64,000 nt of DNA from Dyadobacter sp. 676 (GTDB lineage Bacteria; Bacteroidota; Bacteroidia; Cytophagales; Spirosomataceae). The DNA is taken from the NCBI RefSeq assembly GCF_040448675.1, contig NZ_CP159289.1, positions 1,612,001 to 1,676,000 on the forward strand. The letters are read 5' to 3'. The notes below the pieces were generated by a model. The model was not told the DNA's origin. It did not search any database and saw only the letters and a list, made by a program, of their open reading frames with translations. Positions 62,944-64,000 of the stretch are shown one piece after another. Made by a program: the position numbers and the translations under genes. The stretch's first letter is position 1. Every line of letters starts with the position of its first letter.

Positions 62944-64000
62944 TTACGATAACAATGCAGGGTCGTCTATTCGGGTAATATCGTAGGAGACCTGACCTGC
63001 AAAAAAGGCGGTAAGGGGAGCCGCTTTCTGCGAGGTTTCAACCAGCAACGGATGCCGTTCCGCATGCAGCAACGCCTCTACATCCGAGACATATTCCTTG
63101 AACATCAACGGGTTCGGTAGCTTATAGAAATGTCCGTCCGCGGCTTTGAGAACAGGGACCGGCCTTACCTTTCCTTCGGCATTCAGCAGGCCGTAACGGC
63201 GGCGGGCTTCCGTGTAAGCTTCGTCGGTAGAATCGAAAACAATGTATTCTTCCGGTTTGGCAGCCGCAACATGGGCGGCAATACGATGATCGAGCTTTTC
63301 GAGCAACGCGCGGAGTGCCCACGTTTGCTTGCCGGTGCGTATGCGCTCGCGCAGCGATTGGCGGATCAGGTAAGTCAGCGCCTGGGTCACATTCAGGCCA
63401 ATTTCGGCCATTTGTTTGAAAATGAATGAGGTCGGCGACATTCCCGGAATGGTGTTCGGGTCGTGGAGCAGGATAGTGCCGTTTTCGGTTAGGAAGCCGT
63501 CAATCCGCACGCATGAGTTGATCCCCAACTGCTGGAACGTGGCCGCGATCATTTGTTGGATTTCCCGGTTCTTTTCGAGCGTAGTATCCACTGGAGTGCG
63601 CTTGCGACTTGCGCCGGGCTTATATTTTGTATTAAAATCAAAAACCTCCACCATTTTAATCACCTCGCTCGGCGGTAATGCGAGCGGCGAACCGTCGTCG
63701 AACTGGATGCACCCGCAGGAAAACTCCTGACCGTTCACAAATTCTTCGATCAATACCTGGTCCTCCGCATTGGAACTGCTCAGTAACGCATGTGAATTGC
63801 CGCCCGAGAAATGGATTTCCAGTTCACTGATCAATGTTGTAGGGTGGTAAATCGTTTTGTCGCCCAGAATAACCGGAAAGCCGATGCCCTCGTCCAGGTT
63901 CGCGATTTTCTGCGCCCAGGCCAGTTTTTCCGCTTCATCCAGCGCTTTCCACGTTTCAGCATCGAGCTCGGTCTGGAAAAAGCATTGGTTTACAGCAGAA
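62944..64000 (-). CDS. D-alanine-D-alanine ligase-like ATP-grasp protein, cut by right window edge
   Basis: The frame is open from the stop at 62944 to the window end, so the N-terminus is missing. An ATP-grasp fold is visible: VLIEEFVNGQEFSCG, DFNTKYKPGASRKRTPV, CVRIDGFLTENGTILLHDPNTIPGMSPTSF. The last motif matches the Ddl ENTIPGMTPTS loop but has Asp-Pro-Asn for the usual Glu/Asn metal-binding pair, and HD replaces the preceding residues. A C-terminal extension of ~130 residues (from ~TGKQTWALRALLEKLD) is not part of standard Ddl, so it may be a ligase of other substrate specificity. An internal ATG (63834) should not be taken as the start. Confidence 0.82.
   Translation of the reverse strand, partial: SAVNQCFFQTELDAETWKALDEAEKLAWAQKIANLDEGIGFPVILGDKTIYHPTTLISELEIHFSGGNSHALLSSSNAEDQVLIEEFVNGQEFSCGCIQFDDGSPLALPPSEVIKMVEVFDFNTKYKPGASRKRTPVDTTLEKNREIQQMIAATFQQLGINSCVRIDGFLTENGTILLHDPNTIPGMSPTSFIFKQMAEIGLNVTQALTYLIRQSLRERIRTGKQTWALRALLEKLDHRIAAHVAAAKPEEYIVFDSTDEAYTEARRRYGLLNAEGKVRPVPVLKAADGHFYKLPNPLMFKEYVSDVEALLHAERHPLLVETSQKAAPLTAFFAGQVSYDITRIDDPALLS

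Overview
The window looks like a chromosome segment from a Bacteroidota bacterium of the order Cytophagales, probably close to Dyadobacter/Spirosomaceae. This is inferred from gene content and not from a marker gene. The basis is four SusC/SusD outer-membrane pairs, CRTAC1-type (FG-GAP/VCBS plus ASPIC/UnbV) surface proteins, a DUF2723 membrane protein, Bacteroidota-style promoters (TTG, about 18-23 nt, TAnnTTTG) and mid-range GC. No rRNA, tRNA, CRISPR array, insertion sequence or prophage was seen.

Layout. Positions 1-6590 (unit A) and 6921-14953 (unit B) are minus-strand modules with the gene order susC, susD, CRTAC1 protein. 15321-20039 is a housekeeping block: a DUF1761 membrane protein, queG, grpE, dnaJ and a secreted endo/exonuclease/phosphatase-family protein. 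20057-22562 is a tight minus-strand cluster of five small, mostly exported proteins. It holds a lipoprotein, a DUF6973-like protein and three tandem paralogues, and resembles an effector/immunity cassette. 22942-31337 holds a DUF2723 protein, an ABC exporter pair, two small conserved proteins, alanine dehydrogenase and tsaE. 31339-39198 is a largely exported sugar-oxidation/lyase locus: a Tat-signal Gfo/Idh/MocA oxidoreductase, a heparinase II/III-like protein, a Tat-signal sugar isomerase-like TIM barrel, a PQQ dehydrogenase with an inserted cytochrome c domain, and a second, cytoplasmic Gfo/Idh/MocA enzyme. 39277-41859 has a small secreted protein and a divergent ECF-sigma/small-membrane-protein/Hsp20 stress cluster. 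42048-50743 (unit C) is a third susC-susD-CRTAC1 module. 51148-57435 (unit D) is a susC-susD module with a small lipoprotein and a carboxypeptidase-regulatory-like protein instead of CRTAC1. The right end has a decayed M56 (BlaR1-like) peptidase gene with BlaI-type operators, a phosphoglucomutase, a large MGH1/GH63-type glucosidase and a D-Ala-D-Ala-ligase-like gene cut by the window edge.

Two patterns stand out. First, the SusC-SusD-CRTAC1 triad occurs three times in 64 kb with no adjacent glycoside hydrolase, sulfatase or regulator, which points to a dedicated surface uptake module of unknown substrate. Second, at least five genes carry a +1 frameshift in a short homopolymer while both halves remain perfectly conserved (near 1482, 8218-8230, 20152, 31519 and 35146). 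In two of them the ancestral stop codon is followed at once by a terminator that the shifted frame reads into. This suggests systematic homopolymer over-calls in the assembly, or less likely phase-variable tracts, and affects how the genes should be read.
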